Below the pieces are notes generated by a model. The model had not been told where the DNA came from, searched no databases, and worked only from the letters and a program-made list of their open reading frames with translations. The translations under genes and the position numbers were made by a program. Positions 44,804 to 55,814 of a DNA stretch of 64,000 nucleotides are shown here, one piece after another (within the stretch, counting starts at the first letter, position 1; every line of letters begins with the position of its first letter). Where the stretch lies: the NCBI RefSeq assembly GCF_013155365.1, contig NZ_JABJRA010000009.1:171146-235145 (forward strand), in the 5' to 3' direction. This DNA is from Nocardioides sp. zg-DK7169 (GTDB lineage Bacteria > Actinomycetota > Actinomycetes > Propionibacteriales > Nocardioidaceae).

Positions 44804-45613
44804 GTGACCGCCGACGAGCCCGCGACCCTGACCGACGACGACCTCGTCACCGGGGAGGCCGTCGCCCTCGACCTGCCGCCGGCCAGCCTCGCGCTGCGCA
44901 TCGCCTCCGGGCTGATGGACGTCTCCCTGGCCGCGGTCCTGCTGGTCGCCGTGGGGCTGGTCGCCACGACCGCGACGCTGCGCACCGACGAGGCCCTCGC
45001 CTGGGTCGCGTTCATCGCCACGCTGGTGACGGTCCTGGTCGTCGTCCCGGCCGCGACGGAGACGCTCACCCGCGGCCGCACGCTCGGGAAGTGGGCGCTG
45101 GGCCTGCGCACGGTGCGCGACGACGCGGGCCCGATCTCCTTCCACCACGCGTTCGTCCGTGCACTGCTCGGCGTCGTGGAGGTCTACGCGCTCTCCGGCG
45201 CCCCGGCGTTCCTCTCCGCGCTGGTGAACGGCCGCGGCAAGCGGCTCGGCGACCATGCCGCGGGCACGTACGTCGTGCGCGAGCGGGTCCGCCTGCACCT
45301 GCCGCCACCGCCCGTGCTCCCGCCCGAGCTGGCCGGCTGGGCGCGGACCGCGGACATCCGGCCGCTGCCCACCGGGCTGGCCCTCGCGGTGCGCCAGTAC
45401 CTCGGCCGCGCGGCCACGCTGACCCCGCCGGCACGCGCCGAGGTGGGCGGCCGGCTGGCCGGACAGGTGCTCGAGCGGGTCGCACCGCCCCCGCCGCCGG
45501 GCACGCCGCCCGAGGCGTTCCTCGCCGCCGTGGTCGCCACCCGGCGCGAGCGCGACACCGAGCGCCTGGCCCGCGAGGCGGCGCTGGTGCGGCGCCTCAC
45601 CGGCCGCGGGTGA
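44804..45613 (+). CDS. RDD family membrane protein
   Basis: This is a 269-residue protein. The RDD domain (residues about 25-165) begins PASLALRIASGLMDVSLAAV, with Arg and Asp of the family name, and contains RGRTLGKWALGLRTVRDDAG and RGKRLGDHAAGTYVVRERV. It has three or four membrane helices. A C-terminal cytoplasmic tail of about 100 residues is proline- and arginine-rich. It corresponds to Rv3695 and is divergent from the SpoIIM-like gene as in M. tuberculosis. A TAGTCT box 7 nt upstream implies a leaderless transcript. Function unknown, often transport-related. Confidence 0.88.
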   Translation: MTADEPATLTDDDLVTGEAVALDLPPASLALRIASGLMDVSLAAVLLVAVGLVATTATLRTDEALAWVAFIATLVTVLVVVPAATETLTRGRTLGKWALGLRTVRDDAGPISFHHAFVRALLGVVEVYALSGAPAFLSALVNGRGKRLGDHAAGTYVVRERVRLHLPPPPVLPPELAGWARTADIRPLPTGLALAVRQYLGRAATLTPPARAEVGGRLAGQVLERVAPPPPPGTPPEAFLAAVVATRRERDTERLAREAALVRRLTGRG

Positions 45614-45632
45614 GCCGGGGCCGCGCGCTGCG

Positions 45633-46370
45633 TCAGTCGGCCACGCGCCGGTAGGCGAGGTCGATGATCGTGCGGCCGACCGCGAGGCCCTTGCGCTCGA
45701 ACTTGGTGACCGGCCGTTCGGCCCAGCGCTCCACGACGCCGCCCTCGAGCGTGGGCTCGGCGTCGAGCACCTGGATCATCTGCTCGGCGTAGTCGGCCCA
45801 GTCGGTCGCCAGCCGCCAGGTCCCGCCGGGCACCAGCCGGGAGGCGGCCAGGCGGGCGAACTCGGCGTCGACCAGCCGGCGCTTGTGGTGGCGGGTCTTG
45901 TGCCACGGGTCGGGGAAGAACGTCCACAGCTCCTGCAGGCTGGCGGGCTCGATGAGGTGCTCCATCGTCCACACCGCGTCCACGCTGCACAGCCGCACGT
46001 TCGAAGCGCCGGCCTCGGCCACGCGCCACAGCGTGTCGGCCACACCGGGTCGCCACACCTCGAGCGCGAGCACGTTGATCTCCGGACGCGCCGCGGCCAG
46101 CGCCGCGGTCGCCTCGCCCACCCCGGAGCCGATCTCGACGATCATCGGGGCCTCGCGGCCGAACCACTGCGTCCAGGAGAACCCCGGCCGGTCGACGGCC
46201 TCGTCGGGCACCACCCAGTCCGCCTGGTGCGCGGCCCAGGCCGCGGCCTGGTTGGGGGTGAAGCGGTTCCCGCGCCGCGAGTAGCTCAGCACCTCCCGCA
46301 TCCGGCGTCCGTCCTCGGTGAGCTTCAGGTGCGGGCGCGCGGGACGGACGGGTTCAACGGCATCGTTCAC
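45633..46370 (-). CDS. trmB: tRNA (guanine-N7-)-methyltransferase
   Basis: This is a 245-residue TrmB, which makes m7G46 in tRNA with SAM. Motif I is MIVEIGSGVGEATAALAAAR. The tRNA-binding and catalytic signature is ELWTFFPDPWHKTRHHKRRL, and NTWRLATDWADYAEQM-like TWRLATDWADYAEQMI follows. I chose the GTG at 46370. GACAAT lies 6 nt upstream, consistent with a leaderless start, and upstream in-frame sequence is not conserved. It is divergent from the AraC gene. Confidence 0.93.
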   Translation of the reverse strand: MNDAVEPVRPARPHLKLTEDGRRMREVLSYSRRGNRFTPNQAAAWAAHQADWVVPDEAVDRPGFSWTQWFGREAPMIVEIGSGVGEATAALAAARPEINVLALEVWRPGVADTLWRVAEAGASNVRLCSVDAVWTMEHLIEPASLQELWTFFPDPWHKTRHHKRRLVDAEFARLAASRLVPGGTWRLATDWADYAEQMIQVLDAEPTLEGGVVERWAERPVTKFERKGLAVGRTIIDLAYRRVAD

Positions 46371-46394
46371 GGCCCCATTGTCGCCGGGGCGGCC

Positions 46395-46400
46395 TAGGAT
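46395..46400 (+). promoter_or_regulatory. Leaderless -10 box for AraC gene
   Basis: TAGGAT lies 7 nt before the GTG at 46408. No ribosome binding site precedes the start. Confidence 0.55.
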
Positions 46401-46407
46401 CGTGCGG

Positions 46408-46899
46408 GTGGCCCCCTCCCCCGGCCCGGCACCCCGCAGCGCGCCTCCCCGGACACAGCGCCGGGTCCCCGGCGACGTGCTGGTGCACCTGCGCCGCGCC
46501 CGCGACCACCTCGACCGGCACTTCGCCGGCGCGCTGGTCCTGGACGACGTCGCCCGGGTGGCGGGGATGAGCAAGTTCCACTTCCTGCGCTCGTTCGCCA
46601 CGACGTACGCCACCACCCCCGCGGCCTACCTCGCAGAGCGCCGCATCGAGCGCGCCCAGGACCTGCTGCGCGCCACCAACCTCACGGTGACCGAGGTCTG
46701 CCACGCCGTCGGCTACACCAGCCTCGGCTCGTTCAGCAGCCGGTTCAGCGCGATCGTGGGCGAGTCGCCGAGCGCCTTCCAGCGCCGCTACGCCGTGACG
46801 GGGGCGCCGCGCATCCCCGGCTGCCACCTGTTCATGGCCGGTCTGGTCGAGCGCAGGAGCGCAATCCAGGAGAAGCCGCCGGGGTCTCCGGCTCCCTAG
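46408..46899 (+). CDS. AraC family regulator
   Basis: This is a 163-residue protein that is almost only the two helix-turn-helix domain (residues about 28-128): LVLDDVARVAGMSKFHFLRS for the first, and LTVTEVCHAVGYTSLGSFSS then RFSAIVGESPSAFQRRY for the second. There is no N-terminal ligand domain, so it is of the short, SoxS/MarA-like or constitutive type. The VOC protein gene follows after 9 bp, and its -10 box overlaps the AraC stop codon. Such AraC-VOC pairs are common in actinobacteria, and the VOC gene is the likely target. Confidence 0.9.
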   Translation: MAPSPGPAPRSAPPRTQRRVPGDVLVHLRRARDHLDRHFAGALVLDDVARVAGMSKFHFLRSFATTYATTPAAYLAERRIERAQDLLRATNLTVTEVCHAVGYTSLGSFSSRFSAIVGESPSAFQRRYAVTGAPRIPGCHLFMAGLVERRSAIQEKPPGSPAP

Positions 46900-46902
46900 G
46901 CT
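46897..46902 (+). promoter_or_regulatory. Leaderless -10 box for VOC gene, overlapping AraC stop
   Basis: TAGGCT lies 6 nt before the ATG at 46909, and its first three bases are the TAG stop codon of the AraC gene. The VOC gene can therefore be transcribed from its own start as well as by read-through. Confidence 0.5.
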
Positions 46903-46908
46903 CGGCCC

Positions 46909-47352
46909 ATGATCACCAACATCTCGCTCGTGTCCGTGTGGGTGAAGGACATCGAGGCGTCCCTCGCCTTCTACACCGACGTCCTCGGCTTCACGGTCGG
47001 CGACGACCTCACGCTGGGTCCGGACTTCCGCTGGTGCACGGTCTTCCACCCCTCGCAGCCCGAGCTGCACCTGCACCTCACCACTCCCAGCGGCCCGCTG
47101 CCGGACTACCTGATCGAGGCGATGCAGCGCGCCCAGGCCGAGGGCGGCCTGCCCGGCGTCGGGCTCAACGTCGAGGACTGCCGCAAGGCCTACGAGGAGC
47201 TGTCCGCGAAGGGCGTGGAGTTCCTCCAGGAGCCCCAGGAGCGGCCGTACGGCGTGGAGGCCCTGATGCGCGACAACTCCGGCAACTGGATGGTCCTGGT
47301 CGAGCCGCGCGACTACACCCCCGAGGACTTCGAGGGCGTCGACATGTCCTGA
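46909..47352 (+). CDS. VOC (glyoxalase/dioxygenase) superfamily protein
   Basis: This 147-residue protein has two beta-alpha-beta-beta-beta modules: ISLVSVWVKDIEASLAFYTD at the start and VGLNVEDCRKAYEELSAKGV in the second half. Putative metal ligands are His and Glu in ELHLHLTT and a C-terminal Glu (WMVLVEPRD). Relatives are glyoxalase, bleomycin-resistance or dioxygenase-like proteins; the substrate here is unknown. It is next to an AraC regulator and ends before the tuf terminator. Confidence 0.87.
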   Translation: MITNISLVSVWVKDIEASLAFYTDVLGFTVGDDLTLGPDFRWCTVFHPSQPELHLHLTTPSGPLPDYLIEAMQRAQAEGGLPGVGLNVEDCRKAYEELSAKGVEFLQEPQERPYGVEALMRDNSGNWMVLVEPRDYTPEDFEGVDMS

Positions 47353-47400
47353 CCCGCTCGACGCCCGGCCCCGGCAGCCGGGGAGGCGGGTGAATGCAAC

Positions 47401-47430
47401 AAGGCCCCGGACCGTGAGGTCCGGGGCCTT
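47401..47430. terminator. Terminator between VOC gene and tuf
   Basis: AAGGCCCCGGAC (47401-47412) pairs perfectly with GTCCGGGGCCTT (47419-47430) around a 6-nt loop. The minus-strand side is followed by a modest T-rich stretch. It serves the str operon and the convergent VOC gene. Confidence 0.88.
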
Positions 47431-47464
47431 GCTGGTGGATCGACCGGTCAGAGACCGGCGGTGA

Positions 47465-48658
47465 TCACTTGGTGATCTTGGTGACGCGACCCGCGCCGAC
47501 CGTCCGGCCACCCTCACGGATGGCGAACTTCAGGCCCTCGTCCATCGCGATGGGCTGGATGAGCTCGACCGACATCTCGGTGTTGTCACCCGGCATGACC
47601 ATCTCGGTGCCCTCGGGAAGGGTCACGACGCCCGTCACGTCCGTGGTACGGAAGTAGAACTGCGGGCGGTAGTTGTTGAAGAACGGCGTGTGGCGGCCGC
47701 CCTCCTCCTTCGAGAGGATGTAGACCGAGGCCTCGAAGTTGGTGTGCGGGGTGGTCGTGCCCGGCTTGATCACGACCATGCCGCGCTCGACGTCCTCGCG
47801 CTTGGTGCCACGGAGGAGCAGACCGACGTTCTCGCCCGCCTGGCCCTCGTCGAGGAGCTTGCGGAACATCTCGACACCGGTGACGGTGCTCTTCATGGAG
47901 CCCTCGCGGATGCCGACGATCTCGACCTCCTCGTTGACCTTCACGATGCCACGCTCGATGCGGCCGGTGATGACCGTGCCGCGACCGGTGATGGTGAAGA
48001 CGTCCTCGACGGGCATGAGGAACGGCTTGTCCGTCTCACGGGCCGGGGTCGGGATGTACTCGTCGATCGCGTCCATGAGCTCGACGATGGAGTTCGCCCA
48101 CTTCTCGTCGCCCATGAGGGCGGGGTGAGCAGCGATGCGAACGACCGGAACGTCGTCGCCCGGGAACTCGTACTCCGAGAGGAGCTCGCGCACCTCCATC
48201 TCGACGAGCTCGATGAGCTCCTCGTCGTCGACCATGTCGCACTTGTTGAGCGCGACCACCAGGGCGGGAACGCCGACCTGGCGGGCGAGCAGCACGTGCT
48301 CACGGGTCTGCGGCATCGGGCCGTCGGTCGCGGCAACCACCAGGATCGCGCCGTCCATCTGCGCGGCACCGGTGATCATGTTCTTGATGTAGTCCGCGTG
48401 ACCGGGGCAGTCGACGTGCGCGTAGTGGCGCGACTCGGTCTGGTACTCGACGTGCGCGATCGAGATCGTGATGCCGCGCTGACGCTCCTCGGGAGCCTTG
48501 TCGATCTCGTCGAACGCCGAGGCAGCGTTGAGGTCGGGGTGCTTGTCGTGCAGCACCTTCGTGATCGCCGCGGTAAGGGTCGTCTTACCGTGGTCGATGT
48601 GACCGATGGTGCCGATGTTGACGTGCGGCTTGGTCCGCTCGAACTTCGCCTTAGCCAC
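47465..48658 (-). CDS. tuf: Translation elongation factor Tu
   Basis: This is a 397-residue EF-Tu, which delivers aminoacyl-tRNA to the ribosome. GTPase motifs are [18 protein letters not shown] and NKCDMVD. The effector region is [20 protein letters not shown], with domains 2 and 3 complete, ending [18 protein letters not shown] start with GGAG-rich upstream. It is the last gene of rpsL-rpsG-fusA-tuf, 83 bp after fusA, followed by a hairpin terminator. No second tuf is in the window. Confidence 0.98.
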   Translation of the reverse strand: MAKAKFERTKPHVNIGTIGHIDHGKTTLTAAITKVLHDKHPDLNAASAFDEIDKAPEERQRGITISIAHVEYQTESRHYAHVDCPGHADYIKNMITGAAQMDGAILVVAATDGPMPQTREHVLLARQVGVPALVVALNKCDMVDDEELIELVEMEVRELLSEYEFPGDDVPVVRIAAHPALMGDEKWANSIVELMDAIDEYIPTPARETDKPFLMPVEDVFTITGRGTVITGRIERGIVKVNEEVEIVGIREGSMKSTVTGVEMFRKLLDEGQAGENVGLLLRGTKREDVERGMVVIKPGTTTPHTNFEASVYILSKEEGGRHTPFFNNYRPQFYFRTTDVTGVVTLPEGTEMVMPGDNTEMSVELIQPIAMDEGLKFAIREGGRTVGAGRVTKITK

Positions 48659-48741
48659 TGGGGGCTCCTCCTGGTGTGGTTGTTACTTGACTCGTACTTG
48701 CTGGGTGGTGGTGCCGAGGGTCCGCGTCGGTAGCCGGTTGG

Positions 48742-50853
<2,112 letters not shown>

Positions 50854-50928
50854 GTTAGTTCAGCGTCCCTTGAAAGAGTTGGATGGGCGGTGGAGCGAGG
50901 GCCGCCCGGAGCCGGCCCCCGCCCGTGG

Positions 50929-51399
50929 TCACCAGCGGTAGTGCGCGAAGGCCTTGTTCGACTCGGCCATCTTGTGGGTGTCCTCGCGCTTCTTCACAGC
51001 GGCACCGAGGCCGTTGGAGGCGTCGAGGATCTCGTTCATCAGGCGCTCGGCCATCGTCTTCTCACGACGGGCCTGGGCGTACCCGACGAGCCAGCGCAGC
51101 GCGAGCGTGGTGCCGCGCGTGCCCTTGACCTCGATCGGGACCTGGTAGGTGGCGCCACCGACGCGGCGGGACTTGACCTCGAGGGCCGGCTTCACGTTGT
51201 CCAGGGCACGCTTCAGCGTGACCACCGGGTCGGTGCCGGTCTTCTCGCGGCAGCCCTCGAGCGCGGAGTAGACGATGCGCTGAGCGACCTGCTTCTTGCC
51301 GTCCTGAAGCACCTTGCTGACGAGCTGGGTGACCAGCTGCGACCCGTAGACCGGGTCGACGTCGATCGGGCGCTTGGGAGCGGGACCCTTGCGCGGCAT
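50929..51399 (-). CDS. rpsG: 30S ribosomal protein S7
   Basis: This is a 156-residue S7, primary binder of the 3' major domain of 16S rRNA and, in E. coli, the translational regulator of the str operon. It runs from [20 protein letters not shown] to the C-terminal [12 protein letters not shown], the normal actinobacterial length. It starts 1 bp after the rpsL stop. Confidence 0.98.
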   Translation of the reverse strand: MPRKGPAPKRPIDVDPVYGSQLVTQLVSKVLQDGKKQVAQRIVYSALEGCREKTGTDPVVTLKRALDNVKPALEVKSRRVGGATYQVPIEVKGTRGTTLALRWLVGYAQARREKTMAERLMNEILDASNGLGAAVKKREDTHKMAESNKAFAHYRW

Positions 51400-51400
51400 A

Positions 51401-51775
51401 TCAGCTCTTCTCCTTCTTGGCGCCGTAACGGCTGCGGGCCTGCTTGCGGTTCTTCACGCCCTGGGTGTCGAGCGTGCCGCGGATGATCTTGTAGCGGACA
51501 CCGGGGAGGTCCTTCACCCGGCCGCCGCGCACGAGCACGATCGAGTGCTCCTGAAGGTTGTGACCGACACCCGGGATGTAGGCCGTGACCTCGACGCCGC
51601 TCGACAGGCGCACACGGGCGACCTTGCGGAGGGCGGAGTTCGGCTTCTTCGGGGTGGTGGTGTAGACGCGGGTGCAGACGCCTCGGCGCTGCGGCGAACC
51701 CTTGAGGGCAGGCGTCTTGCTCTTCGACACCTTGTCCTGGCGGCCCTTGCGGACCAGCTGCTGAATGGTGGGCAC
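51401..51775 (-). CDS. rpsL: 30S ribosomal protein S12
   Basis: This is a 124-residue S12 at the decoding centre. Lys43 ([12 protein letters not shown]) and Lys88 ([12 protein letters not shown]) are present, so the gene has the streptomycin-sensitive form. The GTG start gives [20 protein letters not shown]. It heads the str operon; the shared leader motif lies 102-126 nt upstream. Confidence 0.98.
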   Translation of the reverse strand: MPTIQQLVRKGRQDKVSKSKTPALKGSPQRRGVCTRVYTTTPKKPNSALRKVARVRLSSGVEVTAYIPGVGHNLQEHSIVLVRGGRVKDLPGVRYKIIRGTLDTQGVKNRKQARSRYGAKKEKS

Positions 51776-51876
51776 CGGGTGGTTCCCCTTCTTTTTCGCT
51801 CTTCAGTACGTGGCACGGTGCCTCGCACGATGGAACTGCCGTGTCCGAGATGGTGCGGACCCAACCTCCGTCGCTC

Positions 51877-51901
51877 ACCCCCGCGGTCGGGCGTGTCGCC
51901 C
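51877..51901 (-). promoter_or_regulatory. Shared ribosomal leader motif upstream of rpsL
   Basis: This 25-nt stretch on the minus strand begins GGGCGACACGCCCGACCGCG and is identical to the one upstream of rpsJ (37799-37823). It lies 102-126 nt before the rpsL start, about the same distance as for rpsJ, and includes the GGGCG-ACA-CGCCC hairpin. Confidence 0.7.
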
Positions 51902-51962
51902 TTCCGTGGCACCTGGCACGGGGTGGTCACCCCATGGAGGATCGTGCGGCTTTGACGTGCGG

Positions 51963-53426
51963 TCAGGACGGCTGCCTTGCTGCCATTCGTTTCCGAGCAC
52001 GCGCAACGGCCTGGTTGTCCCAGACACGGAGACCGAGATTACCCGCCGCCCGAACGGGGGTCAAAACGGTGACGGAGGGACCCGCGACACCCTCGCGGAC
52101 GGCCACCGGGACCGGGCGCCGCGCCCGCTGGTCGGCGGACTTCTCCACCGGCCCGTCGAGCACCGCCGGGGACGGCCCCGAGCCCGGCCCGTCGTGGTCG
52201 TGGTCGTGACGGCGCTCGTTCATCCGGGCGAACACCAGGACCGCGAGCACCGCGCCGAGCAGCGTCATCACACCGCCGACCAGGAAGGTCCAGCGCGGCC
52301 CGAAGGTCTCGCCGATCCAGCCGATGATGGGCGAGCCGATCGGGGTGCCGCCCATGACGATGGTCATGTACAGCGCCACCGCACGGCCGCGCATCTCCGG
52401 CGGGGCCTCGAGCTGGATGGTGGCGTTGGCGGAGTTCAGCAGGGTCAGGGTGAAGAACCCGATCACCGGGGAGAACAGCGCGAAGGTCAGGTACGACGGG
52501 AGCATGCCGGCCACGATCGAGGCGACGCCGAACCCGACGGTCGCGAGCACCAGCAGGCGCAGCCGGATCTTGACCCGGCGCGCGGCCAGCAGCGCACCGG
52601 TCAGCGAGCCGACCGCCAGCGCCGAGCCGAGGATGCCGTACTCCCCCGCGCCCTTGCCGAACACCTCGGTGGCCATCAGCGCGGAGGTGATCTGGAAGTT
52701 CATGCCGAAGGTCGCGGCGAAGAAGACGAGGATCAGGACCAGCACCATGCGGGGCTGGCGGCGCACGTAGGCGACCCCGGCGCGCAGCGCACCGGACGTG
52801 CGCGCGACCGGCTCGGGAGTGGTGAGCAGCCGCGGGTCCATGCGCTGCAGCTGCCAGATCACCGCGAGGTAGGACAGCGCGTTGAGCAGGATCACCCAGC
52901 CGGTGGCAGCGGAGCCACCACCGAGGGCGCCGATCATCAGGCCGGCCAGCGCGGGCCCGACGAGGCGGGCGGCGTTGAACGTCGCGGAGTTGAGGCCGAC
53001 GGCGTTGGCGAGGTCCTTGGTGCCGACCATCTCGGAGACGAAGGCCTGGCGGGCGGGGCCGTCGAAGGCCGAGCCGATGCCGAAGACGAACGCGATGAGG
53101 TAGACGTGCCAGGTCTGGGCGTGCCCGGTCAGGGCGATGAGGCCCAGCACGGTGGCCGCCAGCGCCATGGTGAGCTGGGTGACCTGGAGCAGGCGCCGCT
53201 TGGGGAACCGGTCCGCGATCACGCCCGCGTAGGGCGAGAGCAGGAGCGCGGGCAGGAACTGCAGGCCGGTGGTGATGCCGAGCGCGACGCCGCTTCCGCC
53301 GGACAGGCTGAGCACCAGCCAGTCCTGGGCGACCCGCTGCATCCAGGTGCCGACGTTCGACACCGCACTACCGGCGACGTAGCGCCGGTAGTTGGGATTG
53401 GCGAGGGAGCGGAACGTGGGGCTCAA
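51963..53426 (-). CDS. MFS transporter, MarR-linked
   Basis: This is a 487-residue major facilitator protein with twelve membrane helices. It has the MFS loop YAGVIADRFPKRRLLQVTQL after helix 2 and a long cytoplasmic tail of about 80 residues with an Asp/His-rich stretch (MNERRHDHDHDGPG). It is of the MFS_3/enterobactin-exporter-like type that often exports drugs or siderophores. I chose the TTG at 53426 (start LSPTFRSLANPNYRRYVAGS) because AGGAGG lies upstream inside the end of marR and the conserved N terminus begins here. It is co-transcribed with the MarR gene, 7 bp after its stop. Confidence 0.87.
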   Translation of the reverse strand: MSPTFRSLANPNYRRYVAGSAVSNVGTWMQRVAQDWLVLSLSGGSGVALGITTGLQFLPALLLSPYAGVIADRFPKRRLLQVTQLTMALAATVLGLIALTGHAQTWHVYLIAFVFGIGSAFDGPARQAFVSEMVGTKDLANAVGLNSATFNAARLVGPALAGLMIGALGGGSAATGWVILLNALSYLAVIWQLQRMDPRLLTTPEPVARTSGALRAGVAYVRRQPRMVLVLILVFFAATFGMNFQITSALMATEVFGKGAGEYGILGSALAVGSLTGALLAARRVKIRLRLLVLATVGFGVASIVAGMLPSYLTFALFSPVIGFFTLTLLNSANATIQLEAPPEMRGRAVALYMTIVMGGTPIGSPIIGWIGETFGPRWTFLVGGVMTLLGAVLAVLVFARMNERRHDHDHDGPGSGPSPAVLDGPVEKSADQRARRPVPVAVREGVAGPSVTVLTPVRAAGNLGLRVWDNQAVARARKRMAARQPS

Positions 53427-53433
53427 GGCTGGG

Positions 53434-53886
53434 TCAGTCCTCCTGGGCGAGTCGGTGCAGGATCGGGGTGGCGCGACGCAGCACGTCACGCTCCTCCGCG
53501 CTGAGGGCGCGCAGGCGGGTGGCCAGCCACTCGTCGCGGCGGGCACGGTCGGCCAGGAGCGTCTCCCGGCCTCGGTCGGTCAGGCTGACCACCACCGCGC
53601 GCCCGTCGCTCTCGTGGGGACGGCGCACGACGTAGCCGTCGTCGACCAGGTAGTTCACGGTACGCGTCATCGTCGGCGCTTTCACGCGCTCGCGCACCGC
53701 GAGGTCGCCGACGGTGAGGTCGCCGAAGCGGTGCAGCCCGGCCAGGACGCCCATCGCGGTGAGGCTCAGGTCGTTCCCCGGGTCGCGCTCGACGGCCAGC
53801 CTGCGCCGCAGCCGCATCACGGCGAGGCGCAGCTCCGGGGCGAGCCCGGAACCGGCGCGAGGCTTCTTGTCCGTGGTGGCAGTCAT
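53434..53886 (-). CDS. MarR family regulator
   Basis: This is a 150-residue MarR protein. The winged-helix domain is LTVGDLAVRERVKAPTMTRT followed by VNYLVDDGYVVRRPHESDGR, and the terminal helices give the dimer. The ATG at 53886 has TATGCT 6 nt upstream and no ribosome binding site, so the mRNA is probably leaderless. An AT-rich stretch (53888-53925) in front may hold the operator. It is upstream of the MFS gene on the same strand and is the likely repressor of that exporter. The effector is unknown. Confidence 0.88.
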   Translation of the reverse strand: MTATTDKKPRAGSGLAPELRLAVMRLRRRLAVERDPGNDLSLTAMGVLAGLHRFGDLTVGDLAVRERVKAPTMTRTVNYLVDDGYVVRRPHESDGRAVVVSLTDRGRETLLADRARRDEWLATRLRALSAEERDVLRRATPILHRLAQED

Positions 53887-53925
53887 CTGATGAGCATAAG
53901 TCATTACTGTTGCTAACTATTCCGC
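53887..53925 (-). promoter_or_regulatory. MarR promoter, AT-rich with leaderless -10 box
   Basis: On the minus strand TATGCT lies 6 nt before the ATG at 53886. The upstream 30 bp (ATAGTTAGCAACAGTAAT and following) are distinctly AT-rich against the surrounding sequence, typical of a MarR-bound promoter, though I found no clean palindrome. Confidence 0.5.
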
Positions 53926-53931
53926 AAAGAG

Positions 53932-53971
53932 GAGGCCCGGCCCCGTGACGCGTGCCACGGGACCGGGCCTC
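53932..53971 (-). terminator. Terminator after the NCS2 permease gene
   Basis: GAGGCCCGGCCCCGTG (53932-53947) pairs with CACGGGACCGGGCCTC (53956-53971) with a single mismatch around an 8-nt loop. It lies 23 bp past the permease stop codon and before the MarR promoter. Confidence 0.8.
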
Positions 53972-53993
53972 GACGAGCCGGACCGACCGGAGG

Positions 53994-55427
53994 TCAGGTG
54001 AGCCAGTCGGTGATCGGGTTGATGGCGAAGTAGACGACGAAGAGCCCGGCCACGATCCACAGCAGCGGGTGCACCTCGCGCGCCTTGCCGAGCACCAGCT
54101 TGATCAGCACGAAGGAGATGAAGCCGGCACCGATGCCGACGCTGATCGAGTAGGTGAACGGCATCAGCACGACGGTGAGGAACGCCGGGATGGCGATCTC
54201 CATGTCGGTCCAGTTGATGTTGATGACCTGCTGCATCATCAAGAAGCCGACCAGGACCAGCGCCGGGACGGCGGCCTCGGACGGGATGGACTGGACGACC
54301 GGCGTGAAGAACGTCGCCAGCAGGAACAGCAGGCCGGTGACGACCGAGGCCAGGCCGGTGCGCGCGCCCTCTCCGACGCCCGAGGCGGACTCGACGTAGG
54401 AGGTGTTGGAGGAGACGCCACCGGCGCCACCGGCAATCGCGGCGATGGAGTCGACGATGAGGATCCGCTGGCTGTGCGGGGGGACGCCGTCGGCGTCGTT
54501 CAGGCCAGCCTCGGCGCCGATGGCGGTCATCGTGCCCATGGTGTCGAAGAAGTCGGCCAGCAGCAGCGAGAAGACCAGCAGCGCGGCGGCCAGGACGCCG
54601 ACCGAGCTGAACGCGCCGAACAGTGAGAACTCGCCCAGCGTGGTCAGGTCGGGGAGGCCGACGAAGTCGTCGGGCACCGCCGGGATGCTCAGGCTCCAGC
54701 CGAGCTTGTTCCCGTCGCCGCCGAGCAGGGCCTCCAGCACGAACGCGGCCGCGGTGAGGACGACGATCGTGATCAGGATCGCGCCGCGGACCTCGCGCAC
54801 CCACAGGGCGATCAGCAGCAGCACGCCGGCGGAGAAGAGCAGGACCGGCCAGCCCGACAGGCTGCCGCCCTCGCCGAGCTGCACCGGGACCGAGGTGCTC
54901 GCGACATCGGGGATGCGGGTGACGAACCCGGCGTCGACGAAGCCAATCAGCGCGATGAACAGGCCGATGCCGACCGAGATCGCGACCTTGAGCTGGTTGG
55001 GCACCGCATGGAAGACCGCACGCCGGAAGCCGGTGAGCACCAGCACCAGGATGATGATGCCCTCGAGCACCACCAGGCCCATCGCGTCGGCCCAGGTCGA
55101 CTGGCTCGCGATCGCGACGCCGACGAAGGCGTTGAGGCCGAGGCCCGCGGCGAGCGCCAGCGGGAAGTTGGCCACCGACCCCATCAGGATCGTGAGCACG
55201 CCGGCGACCAGCGCCGTGGCGGCCGCGATCGCCGGGAGGTTGGAGCCGTCACCGGTTCCGCCACCGAGGAAGTTGCCCTCCGAGTCCGGGACGTAGCCCA
55301 GGATCAACGGGTTGAGCACCAGGATGTAGGACATCGTCAGGAAGGTCACGGCACCGCCGCGTATCTCCCGGCCGAGGCTCGAGCCGCGCTCGGAGATCTT
55401 GAAGTAGCTGTCGAGGGCTGAGGTCAC
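53994..55427 (-). CDS. NCS2 family permease, AzgA (guanine/hypoxanthine) type
   Basis: This is a 477-residue nucleobase permease with about 13 membrane segments. AzgA-type motifs are GGAVTFLTMSYILVLNPLIL, LALAAGLGLNAFVG, ADFFDTMGTMTAIGAEAGL and SSNTSYVESASGVGEGARTG. It probably imports purine bases such as adenine, guanine or hypoxanthine with protons. It stands alone: a GTG start at 55427, a gene divergent from DUF2530 and followed by a strong hairpin. It lacks a nearby purine metabolism gene. Confidence 0.9.
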   Translation of the reverse strand: MTSALDSYFKISERGSSLGREIRGGAVTFLTMSYILVLNPLILGYVPDSEGNFLGGGTGDGSNLPAIAAATALVAGVLTILMGSVANFPLALAAGLGLNAFVGVAIASQSTWADAMGLVVLEGIIILVLVLTGFRRAVFHAVPNQLKVAISVGIGLFIALIGFVDAGFVTRIPDVASTSVPVQLGEGGSLSGWPVLLFSAGVLLLIALWVREVRGAILITIVVLTAAAFVLEALLGGDGNKLGWSLSIPAVPDDFVGLPDLTTLGEFSLFGAFSSVGVLAAALLVFSLLLADFFDTMGTMTAIGAEAGLNDADGVPPHSQRILIVDSIAAIAGGAGGVSSNTSYVESASGVGEGARTGLASVVTGLLFLLATFFTPVVQSIPSEAAVPALVLVGFLMMQQVININWTDMEIAIPAFLTVVLMPFTYSISVGIGAGFISFVLIKLVLGKAREVHPLLWIVAGLFVVYFAINPITDWLT

Positions 55428-55460
55428 GAGACCTCAGCATGTCAGATCCGGGCGTCCGGC

Positions 55461-55466
55461 TAACGT
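55461..55466 (+). promoter_or_regulatory. Leaderless -10 box for DUF2530 gene
   Basis: TAACGT lies 7 nt before the GTG at 55474, with no ribosome binding site between. Confidence 0.5.
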
Positions 55467-55473
55467 GGACTCC

Positions 55474-55758
55474 GTGGAACGGGACGACGAGCTGGCCGAG
55501 AAGCGCGAGATCGGGACGAGGACCTACCTCATCGCCGACGTGGAGCCGCTCGACGTCGACGGGGTGCGCACGGTCGCGGTGGGCACGGCGCTGTGGTTCA
55601 TCGCCTTCGTGGCGCTGCTGCCGTTCTACGGCCCGCTCGCCGACCACGGCCGCACCTGGTGGCTGTGGACCTGTCTGGCCGGCTTCGGCCTGGGGCTGTG
55701 CGGCTATGAGTACTGCCGTCGCCGGCGCGCCGCCCACGAGGCGTCGCAGGCCGGCTGA
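55474..55758 (+). CDS. DUF2530 membrane protein
   Basis: This 94-residue protein has an acidic N terminus (VERDDELAEKREIGTRTYLI), two membrane helices (VAVGTALWFIAFVALLPFYG and LWTCLAGFGLGLCGYEYC) and a basic tail RRRRAAHEASQAG, which match the actinobacterial DUF2530 family. The start GTG at 55474 follows TAACGT by 7 nt. It is convergent with the DUF3027 gene; DUF2530 and DUF3027 genes are commonly near each other in actinobacteria. Function unknown. Confidence 0.82.
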   Translation: MERDDELAEKREIGTRTYLIADVEPLDVDGVRTVAVGTALWFIAFVALLPFYGPLADHGRTWWLWTCLAGFGLGLCGYEYCRRRRAAHEASQAG

Positions 55759-55782
55759 GGCGACTCGCCGGCCGGCGCCGTC

Positions 55783-55805
55783 GACGGGGCCGCGAACGGC
55801 CCGTC
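55783..55805. terminator. Hairpin between DUF2530 and DUF3027 genes
   Basis: GACGGGGCCG pairs with CGGCCCGTC, with one bulged G and a CGAA tetraloop. It is located between the two convergent stop codons. There is no strong T tract. Confidence 0.5.
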
Positions 55806-55814
55806 GCGGACGGC

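Noticed and set aside
51401..51775. Possible streptomycin resistance mutation in rpsL
   Set aside because: Lys43 and Lys88 are both wild type.
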